DNA of 64,000 nucleotides from Polytrichum commune (lineage: Eukaryota > Streptophyta > Polytrichopsida > Polytrichales > Polytrichaceae). The first letter of the stretch is position 1; each line of letters begins with the position of its first letter. Shown piece after piece: positions 30,368 to 42,484 of the stretch. The translations under genes and the position numbers were made by a program. The notes beneath the pieces are model-generated. The model saw only the letters and a list, made by a program, of their open reading frames with translations, was not told where the DNA came from and did no database searches. The stretch lies in assembly GCA_950295325.1 (NCBI GenBank), contig OX485809.1:39837081-39901080 (forward strand), given 5' to 3'.

Positions 30368-31693
30368 ACTAGGCTGCAAATTAGCGTGGGGAACGTGCAG
30401 TTTAGGAGCCAAGTGGAGCCAGTGGCGGAGAATCTGCTGCCTAATGGTCCCCGTCATTCAACCACCTGTCTATTCTATTTATATCCATCGCCGAATGAAG
30501 AACAAGTGCCAAGTTTCAACTTCTTGCAGGCTGGATGGACCGGTGCAGTGTCCCGGGATGTTTTGGGGCTTAATTGGTAGAGATCCTAGTGTTTCCAAGC
30601 CCAAACGGTTCAAACATGTTGATATCTTTCGTTTTTTCTTTTATTAAATTGAGGTATAATCTGTAAATGCCTCGAAAACGATCGGTAATTTTCCTGAAGT
30701 CTTGAACTACAACCGGACATTTCTCAAACTCAACCGGTTCATCTGTAACTAGCAGTCGGTCCTCCCCGTACATTGGACCGGTGAATCGATCCACCCGAAA
30801 AAAAAACACAAACCTCGGTCGAGTATCTAGGATATCTGTAGATGGCATCATTACCGAGGAGTGGTGCATCTACTATAAGCCCAGATATTGGGACTTTTGG
30901 GGCCCATGTTGAGAGTCGGGACGCAGGTGCACTTTTCACGATTCACGTCTGCACAGGTGATTGTGAGGAAGAGATCTAAAGGCATCCCCTCCATGGCCAA
31001 ACTTGGCAATGCACCGCCTAGAATTGTGGAGATGCTCTACGTAGTTGGCAGTGTGAACAGGAAGGGTCATCCTATCTCAAAATGCGGATATAAGTAAGGT
31101 AGCCGCTCCTCATCAGAAACATCAAAAAGGTTGCTTCAAGCCTCTGGAGTCTGGATAAACCCCCATAGAAAGCATTCTATTATTAGATTACACAGCTGTC
31201 CTTCAGTAAACCCTGAAACATGTGCTTCAATCCCCATTTCCTGCAAACCTAAGTCTCGGAAGATACTGATTCGATGGTTTGAGACAGCGGAGTTTTGAGT
31301 AACAAGTTTCTAGCATCCGTCATCTAATCTTCGACTCCTGCGGCTTGCGGTGAATATCTCTATCTGTTGTCCAACCATTTGATTGTCTATGTGCTCAGCG
31401 ACCGGCTGGTTTCAACCCCCCGAACAGTACTATCCATTCCTATTGGTACTTCAAGAGCTAGTACTGCAGCTCTGGGAGTCTCTTTCTCTATCAGATTCAG
31501 AAGAAAGTTGTGACTAAGTAGGTAATTAAGTTGCAGGATTAACTTTACACGACATGAGAATTGTTGCGAGAACACAATCTTATCAAGTCCATGTAGGACT
31601 ATGTGTGTGTGCAAGTTGATGATCTTTAACGATGTACATGAATAAATATGTGTGTGAGCTTCGTAGGTGGGAGGTGAATCTGCAGCAGCATTT
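30368..31693. other. Region upstream of the methylesterase-like gene
   Basis: No recognised gene. The minus-strand frame 30570-30869 is not recognisable. The last few hundred bases would hold the promoter and leader of the gene starting at 31694, but no firm TATA box or initiator is evident. Confidence 0.35.
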
Positions 31694-34600
31694 ATGATCA
31701 TGAATCGGTCACTCTCCAAGAAAGGATGGTGTCTAGCAGTGTTGATCATGACTTTGTTCGCTCAAATGGCCATGGGCCACAGCGAAATGGACTCATGTAA
31801 ATCGGATGTAAGTATTGCAACTGAAAATGTACTTCAATATCTCAAAGTTTCGATTATGGGTATGGTTGGTTCTAAAATGTGGGCTACAGATCTATGCTAC
31901 ATGTACTTTGTAGTTGTGGATGCGCACAAAAAAGCTCCGAATGACTCTCTTTCTATTTTTGTCGAAGATCATGTGCTGTTCAAAGTATTAGGTGTTCTCA
32001 GATTGCAGGAATATATTTGCTCACATCTGCTCAAATGTTTTTCATACCACAAGACTTTGAGACCACCATCAAGTAATATAGAAGCTGGGGAATCGTCTGA
32101 AACAACTTGTGAACCTTTTAAAAAGTTGCAGTAATCGGGAAGGGTAGTGTAGTGACGTGAGCCTATCACTAACCGTCTAGAAAAATTCTGGGTAAGGCAT
32201 GGGTCTTGTAATCTTCTTAAGTCTGCGTAGATTACGCATCATGTGCGACATATATTTTGCAGTTCGGGATGGAGATATTTTGCAGGAGAAGCTCCGAATG
32301 AATATATTTATTTTTTTGGGGGGGCGGGGGATTCTAGATCAATTGTAACTGCTCAAAGTAATAGGTGAAGATTGCAGGAGTTTACCTGCTCACATCTGCT
32401 CACTATCTGCTCATGTCACAAGAAATTGCGTAATGTAGAAGCTAGGGAGTCCTCTGGCACAACTTGCGAATCTTGAAAGTTGCAGTAAATTGGTAAAGGT
32501 GGTGTAGCAGTGTGCTATCGTTATGAATCATCTAGAAGATGATTCGTGTGCTGTCGAATCATTCATGTGCAGGTGAGACTATATAAACCCAAACATTTTG
32601 TGTTCGTTCACGGTATGGGTGGAGGAGCCTGGTTCTGGTTTGAAATCCAAACTTTACTGCAAGGAATCGGCTTCAACTCCACTGCCGTAGATTTGACTTC
32701 TCATGGAATCAACAAAGCGATTGCAGACAACGTCACCACTGTCGCCGAGTACACCAAGCCCCTTCTCGATGCCATCGCTGAGATTCCTGGAGAGGTACAG
32801 TAACTAAGTAACATATCTGCAATTTTCAACATGACTCAGACTAGAGGAGATCCAGTCTCTGTTGATTGTCATGCTTTTCCCAGGTATATATCCGAGAATA
32901 ATTTGTTTGCCAACATTATATGAGTCACTGTAACTTGGCCTGCAGGATGATCATGTTGTAACAATGATTTTTGGGTTTTTTTGTAACGAGCAGGTCATCC
33001 TTGTGGGCCACAGTCTTGGAGGAGGGGTTGTTGCGTATGCCTCTGAGATATATCCTCACAAAGTCTCCAAGGCCATCTACGTTTCAGCTTGCATGCCCAC
33101 CTACCATCAGAGCATGTTTAGTGCCTTCCCCAACAATGTGATTATCACCCTTACCATCATATTCCTGCAGTCACTGCTCTGAAGTTTGTTTTTTGAAATT
33201 GAAGAAGTTGATATTTAAGATAACATCTCCTGCAAGTTATCTAACTTACTACTGATAGTGGTAGGGGTCCTGCAGTAAATCTGGTGTTCGGGTAGAACTT
33301 GATAAAGGATACTCTCTTGATAGTCTGTATATCTGATTGGATTTTCCTGCAATTTTGTTTCAACTTGTGCTGTCGTAAAGAACGGTTGATTGATGAAGTC
33401 AAAGAAATTTTAATTGTTTTTACAAGGTTTCCCTGATGATTCTGTCTATATGGGGAGCTGGACGAGGACATTGCTACTACCTATTTAATTACTGGTGGCT
33501 TGGTATTTTGTGGTGGCAGACATTTCCAAGGCTTCTGAATGCAGGCGATTTATTTCTCCACTTTGCATTCGGTCCACCTACCCCAAGCTCTGCGGTCTTG
33601 AACTTGTCTAAGTTGGATATGTTCTACATGAGCAAGACACCCAAACGAGTATGACATTTCTTACCACTGACCGTCTCTTATTCTTTTCTTTGAGACAGAA
33701 GGCCAAAAATCGTCTCTTATTCTCATTGCTTGATGTATTCAGATCTATTCTTAAACTAACCCTTCCAGTTCTAGGAAATTCGGGATCCGGTTTTAGGAAG
33801 GGGTTATGCTGTTTATCTCAGTTATCTGGACAGTAAAGGCAAGTTGGGGATTCTATATGTAACTTGTGTAGGCCAAATCTTGGATCCTCTTTTAAAGTTC
33901 GAATAACAAGATCCTGGTGACATCAACTCGACCCAATAATGTCACCACGTGGAGGATGGTGGAGTCTATTCAGGGATCGGTTCATGGACTTAAACTCAAG
34001 ATTGGACCCAAACTCATGAATCCTCTCTTCTTTTTCCAAAACTCAATCTGTCCTCAGTTGTTATTAAAGACGTTAACTACAAGGGATACCAAAAAATTTG
34101 ATTTAGCGAAGATTCTCCTAAAATTCATGGTTTGAGCCCTCTCTTTTCATAACGTTGCTATAACGCCTCATGCTCTCTAACCCTAGGCAGGATACTAATA
34201 TGGTCAATGACCGGGAATTCACATGCTCGTCTCTAAAAACGACCGCCTAAATTTTAGACTAATATTAGACTAAATCCAAGGTCCCCATGGAACATGAAAT
34301 CTCTTGTTTATTTTTTATTTAAAAAGAGCAAGAGAGGATCAGGCAAGTTAGCAATGTTATGTTGCTATTTCACGATAACTTAATCAGCCAAAAGTTCTAT
34401 TTGTGTAACCTTGAAAATCTGACATAATTATTGCTGATGCAGCTTAAATTATGTTTGAAGCCCATCCATCTCATAATTCCCGTGCACTCATTCAGATATG
34501 GTTTTGAGTATTGTTGTGACTGCTGCAGTATGTGAACCTGGCGAAAGTAGTGATGACACCAACTCCTTATCGTCCTGGCACGGAGATTCTGCCACTCACT

Positions 34601-34798
34601 CCTTCCAAGTTCGGAAAGGTGGACCGCTATTACGTTAGGACAGGGGAAGACCTGGGAGTCCTCACTGCCGACCAAGATCTCATCATCGCCGCTAACCCAC
34701 CCAAGCAAGTGTTTCACATTCCAGATGGTGATCACGCAGTTTTCTTCTCTGCACCCTACAAACTTTTTAGAATCCTCCTTTGCATCTCCAGTCTGTAG
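31694..34798 (+). CDS. Methylesterase-like alpha/beta hydrolase, five exons
   Basis: Exons are 31694-31807, 32573-32794, 32994-33137, 33520-33648 and 34529-34798, all joined in phase 0 with GT-AG sites, giving 292 residues. Exon 1 encodes a basic start and a hydrophobic stretch (WCLAVLIMTLFAQMAMG), a likely signal peptide. Exon 2 carries HFVFVHGMGGGAWFW, the oxyanion-hole strand of the plant MES/hydroxynitrile-lyase family. Exon 3 has GHSLGGG with the nucleophile Ser. Exon 5 has TADQDLI (acid Asp) and IPDGDHAVFFSAP (His). The full Ser-Asp-His triad is present with no stops. MES proteins hydrolyse methyl esters of plant hormones such as salicylate, jasmonate or auxin. Substrate cannot be told, and a secreted form is unusual because most MES lack a signal peptide. 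The AAT|GTGATT donor of exon 3 is the weakest junction. Confidence 0.85.
31935..32530. repeat. Diverged tandem duplication inside intron 1
   Basis: The blocks at about 31935-32170 and 32288-32530 share GCTCCGAATGA, CTGCTCAAA-type sequence, GCTCACATCTGCTCA, TAGAAGCT-GGGGA-TC, CAACTTGTGAA and AGTTGCAGTAA. They are the remains of an intronic duplication. The frame through the first block is chance. Confidence 0.7.
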
Positions 34799-35045
34799 CA
34801 GGTTGGAAGGAGGCGAGTGCAGTTTGAGAATAGATTCATATCAGTGGAATACTACTGTGTTGCAACTGTGACTAGATATCCTGTTGGGAGAAAATAAGTA
34901 CATTCATTTGTTGTTTCACTCCTAATTCTTTTGATCATAAGATGTAAGTCACACCTCGATGACATCATAAGTAATAAGGTAGACGTGTGTTATTTGGAAA
35001 CTTTTCTCTTTGCGCTCACCTCTTGTAGGAGATGAAACGTGTAGT
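34799..35045. other. 3' flank of the methylesterase-like gene
   Basis: Probable 3' untranslated and downstream sequence. No canonical AATAAA is clear; AGAAAATAAGTAC near 34889 is a weak candidate for a poly(A) signal. Confidence 0.3.
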
Positions 35046-35204
35046 TAGTGCGAGATAAAACACATAGTTGCAGTAATCTCCCGCTTAAGTATGCACGTTG
35101 AACCCGTTGGTGCACACTTAGTTGGTAGGTGCGTACTTTACTCAAATCGCTTATTAGACCCTTTGATTCGATGAATCACATTGGGAAACAAATGAAACTT
35201 GAGG

Positions 35205-35560
35205 CAACCCGCTTGACTGAAGCCCAATGATGTGAAATCATTGTAAAGTTGAGCAAGCCGAATGCACTGAGCAAGCGGACATTGGGCCAGGAGTATGAAA
35301 TCGGTGAAGGTACCATCTTGAAAGTTATGGAAATGATGTGAATTGAAGAAGAACTACCTATTGATGATGAAATCTAGCCTATTGAGACATTTGCTGAATC
35401 TGAAAGTGCTACTGACTTCAAAGGCTTTGAAACTTTGCTATCTTTGGCATTGACAACCAACTGCTTTGCTTCGATGTTCAAGCGGAAGCTGGACATATGT
35501 ATGATGAACTATGATGATCATTTGAGACGTTTCAGCAAAACGTTAACAAATTAACTAGGA
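35205..35560 (+). pseudogene. pogo transposase N-terminal HTH remnant
   Basis: In one frame the DNA reads RLTEAQ, a TGA, then CEIIVKLSKPN and SKRTLGQEYEIGEGTI, which resembles the first helix-turn-helix of CENP-B/pogo transposases. Further in-frame remnants (LPIDDEI, stop, PIETFAESES) follow. Several stops and missing core regions make it non-functional. Confidence 0.6.
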
Positions 35561-35593
35561 ATGTCGAGCATAAAAAATTCATGCATTTATGGA

Positions 35594-36895
35594 TAGATAG
35601 ATAGATAGATAGATAGAAACTCCGGTCCCTTTTTAGCAAGGGGCCGGCGTGAATAAAGTGTCCGTTTGTAATGTCAATGACCCGATGCCCACTAGACAAG
35701 GGGACATTGGGGCAATACTACTCTCCCCTTTCGAGGATGGGCACTATAGTGACACACTATACTAGTTCCTAGCTAGCCACTAGTGTCTTGAAGATACTGG
35801 ACATGGTATCCCCCCAAAGGGCTTTGAGCCCGGGGAGGGCACTCATACATGTATTTAATAACCCATCTGCGACGGAAGGGTATTTATCATGGGGCTATTT
35901 ATGTAAGAAATTGAAATTCTTTACACCCTATCAGTACAGATAAATCTAAATTTTGTCATTTTAGATGACCCTATTTGTATTTATAAAGTCGCAACTGAAC
36001 TAGTTTCTAGTACCCTATGTTTCTTATAATTTTTATATTTGACCCCATGAATGACAACTCATAGGACTCTTGAAAGTTTGTAGTGAAAATTCAATAAACC
36101 ATGTCTAGATTGAAGACATCAAACAATGTACCAAAACATAAAAACTTGAAGCATTATTAGGACCTCCTATTGTTCCAAAACATACATCAAACAATGTTCA
36201 AATCAAACAAATTTGAAGCAAGTAAACTTGAGAGAAGCACCAAAATAAAACGAATGAAGACAAGATTCTACTACTAGAACTCCGAAAACCGCACACAACC
36301 ACAAAATGCACGTCAAGAACTTCAACACCAAATCCTGCCTCACAAGCAGCGCTGCATTGGCGCAAGCAACCCTAGGCAAAAATCAAAGATACAACGCACA
36401 AAGCAAAGAACACCAAAACCCTTGTCATCCAAATTTTTCATTCGGGAATTTGGATTGAAAATGGATAGTTTTTCATCCATTGACCACCATAAAATGCATT
36501 ATATACCTCTGCCTCAATATATTTTTCTCTACCTACTATTCCCAACCCTATTTTAGATTGAAAGAATTAGATAAACTGATGCATTATATGGTACCCTTAT
36601 TTTTTTATACACACAACTTTGTAATTGAAGAGGTGCTTCATTATATCGAAGAATTGTATAAATTTTATCACAAATGAATAAAAAATACCCTACATTCTTT
36701 CTCACAAGGTTTAATAAATTTTTGCGAGTGCCCTCCCCGGGGCTTTGAGGTACCCATACAACAAGGTCCAAGGACCCCCCACCATAGTTGGGTGGACTAA
36801 GGTGGTGAGCACCATGCCGGCATGGGGAATAGAACCCACAACCTCCTCATTGGGGGCCATGAGCCTTAACCACCAAGCCAAGGCCCGTGGTGCCT
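35594..36895 (-). mobile_element. tRNA-derived SINE, copy 1, split by insertion
   Basis: The head lies at 36895 with a Pol III A-box-like TGGCTTGGTGGTTAAGG and B-box-like GGTTGTGGGTTCTATTCCC on the minus strand. The tail is a GATA repeat (35594-35616 on the plus strand). A 14-bp direct duplication CATGCATTTATGGA flanks it (35580-35593 and 36896-36909). The body is interrupted by the element at 35829-36741. It is the same family as the copy at 38030-38399. Confidence 0.9.
35829..36741. mobile_element. hAT-like element inserted in the SINE
   Basis: Perfect 16-bp terminal inverted repeats, CCCGGGGAGGGCACTC (35829-35844) and its complement (36726-36741), are flanked by an exact 8-bp duplication GCTTTGAG (35821-35828 and 36742-36749). 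At 38.2 kb the intact SINE has a single GCTTTGAG at this position, which confirms the insertion. The 913-bp interior has no recognisable transposase. Confidence 0.92.
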
Positions 36896-37049
36896 CATGC
36901 ATTTATGGAAAATGACTTTCCATCACATGTGCAAACAATAAAGTATGAACCCTCATTTTTTTCAAAAAAATTGCACACTTAACAGGGATGAGTACTTAAA
37001 CAGGTGCGTAAGTGGGAGTTTACTGTAGTGCGAGATGAAATACGTAGTT

Positions 37050-38017
37050 CATGCGAGATGATTAGCAAATCCAAATTGGGGTGGTTGCCATTTGCCTCAT
37101 AATTGAAGCTTATTTGAATACTTCTTTATTTGCAAAGTGAAGTTTCTTGTGCTCATTGAATGATCATATAGGATTCTCCCCAATCATGTTCATTATTGAG
37201 CCTACAATAGTTAGCATATTTTGAGAACAAAGTCCAATCTTCTTGTCATTTTGATGTGTGTTCTTATTTGCACACCCAAACATATACCATTCAAACATAA
37301 GTGTCTAGATTATTGCCATGTTAAAATTAAGCACATCTACCTTACTGAAGGATTAGAAACTACATTATTTTGTCTAATTAGTGTGCGTTACCATATGGAG
37401 TGATGTGTTCCTATAATTTTTTATTATCATTTTCTACCCAAGTAACATAAGTAGTTAGTATGCACACTAAAGAATATGATATAACTTAGTTGGTAAAAAA
37501 CAATAATATCGGTAAAGCGTTATAGCAACACGTACCTCTGAATGGTAACCCACTCTAGTGAAGACAAATTAGGGCCCTGGAAATCAGAAACTGATCATGT
37601 TGCAATCCTGAATACTTAGTGACACCTTGATTTTACCAACCTAATGGTTGCTGAGTTGAATTACTAATAAGTTCTGTATGTGCTAAAGTATGTGGTTCCA
37701 TTGTGGGCACTTTCAAACTCCGCACACTCTTGTGGCCACGGGATCAGGTTGGGAGTTGTCTCATACGTGGTTTTGAATCACGAAGATTGTCAATTCAAGT
37801 TTCAGAATTGGAGTTGAGATGTAAAAGTTACAAGTGGTCAAAGTGAAGATTCTTTCTCTCTTGAAATAATTATATAGGCCATCTCATGTAGTTTTAATTG
37901 TTATACCTTGTCACTTGGATGGTGTCTATAATTTGAGCAAATAGTTCAATCTCATAATGACATGGGCATGGCACATGTCTTTTTTTTTATGTTCATTTTG
38001 AACAACAAGCTTTGCCA
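37050..38017. other. Non-coding repeat-derived DNA
   Basis: Segments at 37190-37420 are diverged relatives of 43.68-43.83 and 44.15-44.21 kb (CTAATTAGTGTGCGTTACCATATGGAG-like landmarks). No gene is seen. Confidence 0.45.
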
Positions 38018-38029
38018 TAAGGCTCACCA

Positions 38030-38399
38030 GATAGATAGATAGAAACTCCGGTCCCTTTTTAGCAAGGGGCCGGCGTGAATAAAGTGTCCGTTCGTAATGC
38101 CAATGACCCGATGCCCACTGGACAAGGGGACATTGGGACAATACTACTCTCCCCTTTCGAGGATGGGCACTATAGTGACACACTATACTAGTTCCTAGCT
38201 AGCCACTAGTGCCTTGAAGATACCGGACATGGTATCCCCCCAAAGGGCTTTGAGGTACCCATACAACAAGGTCCAAGGACCCCCCACCATAGTTGGGTGG
38301 ACTAAGGTGGTGAGCACCACGCCGGCATGGGGAATAGAACCCACAACCTCCTCATTGGGGGCCATGAGCCTAACCACCAAGCCAAGGCCCGTGGTGCCT
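38030..38399 (-). mobile_element. tRNA-derived SINE, copy 2, intact
   Basis: A 370-bp element is flanked by the 12-bp duplication TAAGGCTCACCA (38018-38029 and 38400-38411). On the minus strand it starts AGGCACCACGGGCC, followed by the A-box-like TGGCTTGGTGGTTAGG and B-box-like GGTTGTGGGTTCTATTCC, so it derives from a tRNA gene and would be transcribed by Pol III. The 3' end is a CTAT (GATA) repeat instead of poly(A). It is close to copy 1 in sequence and serves as the empty-site reference for the hAT insertion there. Confidence 0.93.
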
Positions 38400-38411
38400 T
38401 AAGGCTCACCA

Positions 38412-39393
38412 AAATTCAAGGGTATAGTAGTTTTGATGTGGAGTAGTTCAAAAAATCTGGAGATGTAATCCAATATGTTGCAAACATGACATGTCTTTAT
38501 GATGTTTGTTCTTGGATCCTCACCTAACCACACCAATCAAATATATAGTTGTCGGGTTAAGAAAAAATTATTGAATAACACCCACACATGCTTTGACCAT
38601 TCAAATATAGGTGTCCAATTAAGAAAATTGACCTCATAAGATACATGTCATGCTCTTGGTGGCCCTTGTGTTTCAAGTTGATTAGAGCATAATGTGTTGG
38701 ACTCCTACCTCGAGCCACTAAGAGTAGGTTTCCATGTCTATCATTGTCCCACTAGGTCCTAGATAATATTGGGTTGGATGTGTTTGCTTGAAGATAACAA
38801 AAGCAATCAACCAACCACATTCTCCTTGCGTACTAGAATATGAAGGGTTGTGACCATGGGCCATTAGACTTTCAAGCACCTAAACTCGCACCTGTATACA
38901 TAAGATAATTTGAGGAATTTATTCAAATTGGCAGCAAGTGGGGTTTGGTAAGGCGTTCATGTGACAATGAGGATGTCCCATGTTTGAACCTTGGGTTGTG
39001 CAATTAAGCTTGTTACAACATGCCTTGTATAATCCACCATGGACAATGCACTGAGATTAGACGACTTAGATGTTCAAAGTAGAGGGTGCCCTACCTCCAA
39101 CGAGCTTTCGAAAACCCCCCTCCACGTTCCAGCATGGCAAAAAATTCACAAAATAATAAGTTCTTGGAAATAGGTTTGACACCTAACATTTTTTGGATTG
39201 TTGGGGCTTAGCAATAGACCACTTGCCAATAGTCATTTCAGTGTCATGACCCCCCCCCCCCAATTTCCTACTTGTAAAGTGACCAAGATGATTGCACATC
39301 TGACACTAAAATTGAAAACTTGAACCTCATTTGACTTGGGTCAAAGTGGCCCACACTCAGTCATAATACAATCATTTTGTAGTCGTATGAAGA
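38412..39393. other. Non-coding repeat-derived DNA
   Basis: The stretch contains the 38746-38885 dispersed repeat (relative at 17440-17555), a 13-C run near 39249-39261, and a repeat at 39281-39390 (relative at 45.26-45.35 kb: GACACTAAA-TTGAAAACT, TTGACTTGGGTCAAAGT). Confidence 0.5.
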
Positions 39394-42300
39394 CCAACCC
39401 TTTCTTTTAGGCGAATTTTAGCTAGAAAATGAAAAAAAAATTGGGTGGGTGACACCTACATCTTAATAAATGGGATGGAACGAGGCCTAAATCACCAAAT
39501 TCCATCTATCAAGTGTGGCCATGATGCCATATCCCACCAGTCCTAGCACTGAGTGGCACCAGCTACTACCTATCAAATCCGATTGGATTTGGTCTTCATT
39601 TGCCGCCACAAAGATGTCTCCCTCTCGTTGCCTTCCATCACGTTGCCTCCACCTCCTTGCCACTTACCATTGTGTAGAATTTTAGGAGTCGCCAGCATTT
39701 CCCTCCTTTATCACTCTTTGTCGCTCGCCTTCTTCCTCCTTCATCACCCTATAATATGAAAAGAGGAGAGTGGTATATGGCTACGAACTCAAAGCACAAG
39801 AAGAATGTGGCTTTGTTCAATGCGAGGGCTCTTGATACTATGCTGCAGCAAATGAATCAATCTAATAGGTTAGAAAGGAAGAAAAAGATCCTATTCGCAA
39901 CCCTATTCCAAGTTTGTCTGATGGTCGTCCTATGTTGGAGTATGAGAGTAGGACAGGGTTGTATGAGTTTCTGAATGTGCCAAACTTCCCTAGGATGCAT
40001 CGGTCAGACAACTCTAGTTGGATTATGGCTAGATTTAAGTATTTTGAAATGAGGACTGCCATTTCGAAGGTCCTTGCTGGTGCTAACTATGTGGCACTCA
40101 CATGTGACGAAGTTAGCATCATTGACAATGGGTCATGGATATCTATCCATGCTTATGTGATCTAAAATTGGAGCCATGTTCCCTATATGATCTCACTTCA
40201 CAAGGTTTTGAAGGGATCTTGCTTGGACAACCTAACCCAGGTAATCATAGATGCCTTGAGGGGTGCTACCAAAATGGAGAGGCTTGCACTGGCAAAATCC
40301 TTGTTTTGCTTTGGTGCAGATGGTGTTATCGCTTTCCAAGGCCCAAAAACGGGAGTCACATTGCAGTATCAAATTAAGTACGCTCCATTTGCACTTGGTG
40401 TGCACTGTATGGCCCAATGTTGTAACCCAACCTTCAAAACCTTGTCTCAGCTTGATATCATGAGCCATATTGAGGGTTTGTTGAAGAGCTCTCATGCTTA
40501 TTTCAAGCATTCACCTAAGAGACATCTTGAATTCGTTAAACTTGTTGAATTGATGGAAACAAAGGGGTTGAAACTCTTGAAAAATGTGAAGACCAGATGG
40601 GTCTCTTTGATTGAACCTTTGAGATGCATAATACAAGAGTACAAGGTTCTCTTTAGCAAAGATGAAGGTGGACAATAATTCCAAGGAAAGATCCGCGCAG
40701 GTAACTTGCTGCCTCGTTTTGTTTCTTAGGGTTCAATTATGTCATGTTTCTTAGTTCAATTTTCATTGCCATCCTTGTGCTACTTTCTGATGCTTAGTGG
40801 TCATGCATGTGTGCAGGTTGTCCTCGATGTGTTGTGCGACCCAACGTGCCTCTTGGGGATGGCAGCCTTGGTGTCGCTTATTGAGTCCCTGGATTCCCTC
40901 ATCATTTTCTCACAAATTTGCGATGTATTCATCTGCGATTTCATAGGTGCAGTGAAAGTGTGCAAGGGGCAGTTGTATAGCATGTACAATTGCCACTCAT
41001 GTGTTTTTTCTACTGATGAGTTCTTTGTTTTCAAAAGCATCATTGAAGGCACCCATGACCGCATTCACACCTATTGGGTGTTGAATGATCCGGAGAACCC
41101 AACCATGTTTGATTTAAATTGTGATGCAAAGCATCTCGCCTTTGTTGTCAATGGCAACAACTTGTATGCCAAAAGTAGGAATGAGGAGACAAGTAGAATG
41201 GAGCCCATCACTCGCGAGGCATTTGCAACAATTGTCGAGGATGTGAAAACTCAATGCTCAGGTATCCTCGCCTTACCCCACTCAGTCCATTTGGTTGTTT
41301 GCATATAAGGGCCACTCAATGCTTATGCTAACTACATTGTTATGTTGTTCTGACAAGAGCTACCGCCCAGGTTATACAAGAGCTCCAACGGCGTTTTCTT
41401 GAGCACGCAGTTTTGGATGCGCTTGGCATCATCTACCCATGGTATTGATTGCAACCGGATGTCACCTTTGCAAAGCACTTAGACACTCTGAAGAATTGGT
41501 ATTGCAATGTCAGAGTGATTGGAATTGGGATTGATAAGTAGGTTATTCTTGGCCTCCTTGATCGATGGTCGTTAGATTCCCAGCAAGGATACTTAATTCA
41601 AGATCGCAATGAAGAGTAACGCCCCTACCACCATGGAACCTCCTTATGACATCAACCTTGTCACTTGAATATAGCGTACCATTTGTGCTTCCAGGGCGCT
41701 TTGACATGGACTCCAAAAGTATTTGAAGCTTGCAAAAATAGTGTTGGTCCACGTGATCGGAAGTTTGGAAGTTGAGCATGTATTCTCGTCCCTTTCCTTC
41801 CTAAAGATCAAGCTCCGCAACTCTCTTGACCCCCACCTTGGTGTAGTGGTTGGCATGTATAGCCAAAACATATGTACCCTGCAAAATTTGCCTTATGATA
41901 CAGTCTTTAATAGTTGGACCATGGCCGCTATGGCCTTTTTGCATAGATTGCTCAAATGTGAGCACATCCTGCAGGTTGATATCAATTGTTCAATTGCCAT
42001 GTTTTGGGGCATCTCTATAAGCCCAATTTGTTTCCATTGATTTGGCAACTCTAATGAACTCAACAATTAATGTTGCTACATATTTTGAACTTGAGACTTC
42101 TACACTCTTGCAGTAAGTGCACTTATTTTTTGCATTGGAGCTCTTGTTTGGTGTTTGATGTGCAGGTTATGTTGCAGACGGCAATGTGAAGAAATCCATG
42201 GTCATCACACTTAGACCCTTATTATCTTTGTTGTTGTGTATATTTTGTACTCATTTCAGCATCGGAATGTGTGTTTGTGTGTTGTTTTGCAGGTACGATG

Positions 42301-42484
42301 TGGCAGGTAAGAGTTGGCACCACTCAGTGCTAGGACCAATAAGATATGGCATCATGGCCATGCTCGATGGATGGAATTTCGCGATTTAGGCCTCATTCCA
42401 TCCCATTTATCAACACACAAGTGTCACCTTCTTCAAATGTTTATTAGTTTCTGGCTAAAATTCACCTAAAAAAAGGGTTGGCTT
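39394..42484 (+). mobile_element. Degenerate hAT-type element with long inverted ends
   Basis: The sequence at 39394-39560 (CCAACCCTTTCTTTTAGG, TTTTAGCTAGAAA, GGGATGGAA, GAGGCCTAAATC, CTAGCACTGAGTGG) is inverted at 42315-42484. The arms are about 165 bp, roughly three-quarters alike, unusually long for hAT elements. The enclosed gene is hAT-like. No 8-bp duplication is visible, so the element is old or its ends are misassigned. Confidence 0.6.
39756..41925 (+). pseudogene. hAT transposase (ZNF862-like) pseudogene
   Basis: The pieces read in order on the plus strand. 39756-39950 is the start, with a frame change near 39910. 39914-40678 has LTCDEVSIIDNGSWISIHAY, then TAA at 40163-40165, then FCFGADGVIAFQGPKTGV and NVKTRWVSLIEPLR in the same frame. 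40817-41308 (after a GTGCAG acceptor) has DVLCDPTCLLGMAALVSLIES. 41723-41920 has the dimerisation-like EVEHVFSSLSFLKIKLRNSL. This order and the final EHVFS..K..LR.SL block fit the hAT family related to vertebrate ZNF862-type proteins. hAT transposases cut out and insert their element with 8-bp duplications. The stops, frameshift and gap at 41310-41720 mean it is dead. Confidence 0.7.

Larger units (their letters stand above)
35060..37035 (+). mobile_element. pogo/Tigger-like remnant hosting nested insertions
   Basis: Related inverted ends carry CAGTAATCTCCCGCTTAAGT near 35070 and the complement of CAGTAAACTCCCACTTACGCACCTG near 37025. Between them is a decayed transposase N-terminus (about 35213-35340). 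The element was entered by a SINE, which was entered by a hAT-like element, so most of the span is younger DNA. Confidence 0.65.

Noticed and set aside
38330-38395. tRNA gene on the minus strand
   Set aside because: It has A- and B-box-like motifs but continues into a 370-bp SINE with a GATA tail and target duplication, and has no tRNA fold that I can support.
40739-41308. Independent host gene for the 189-codon frame
   Set aside because: It continues the hAT-type protein order of the preceding frames and is followed by a hAT dimerisation block; the whole is a broken transposase.
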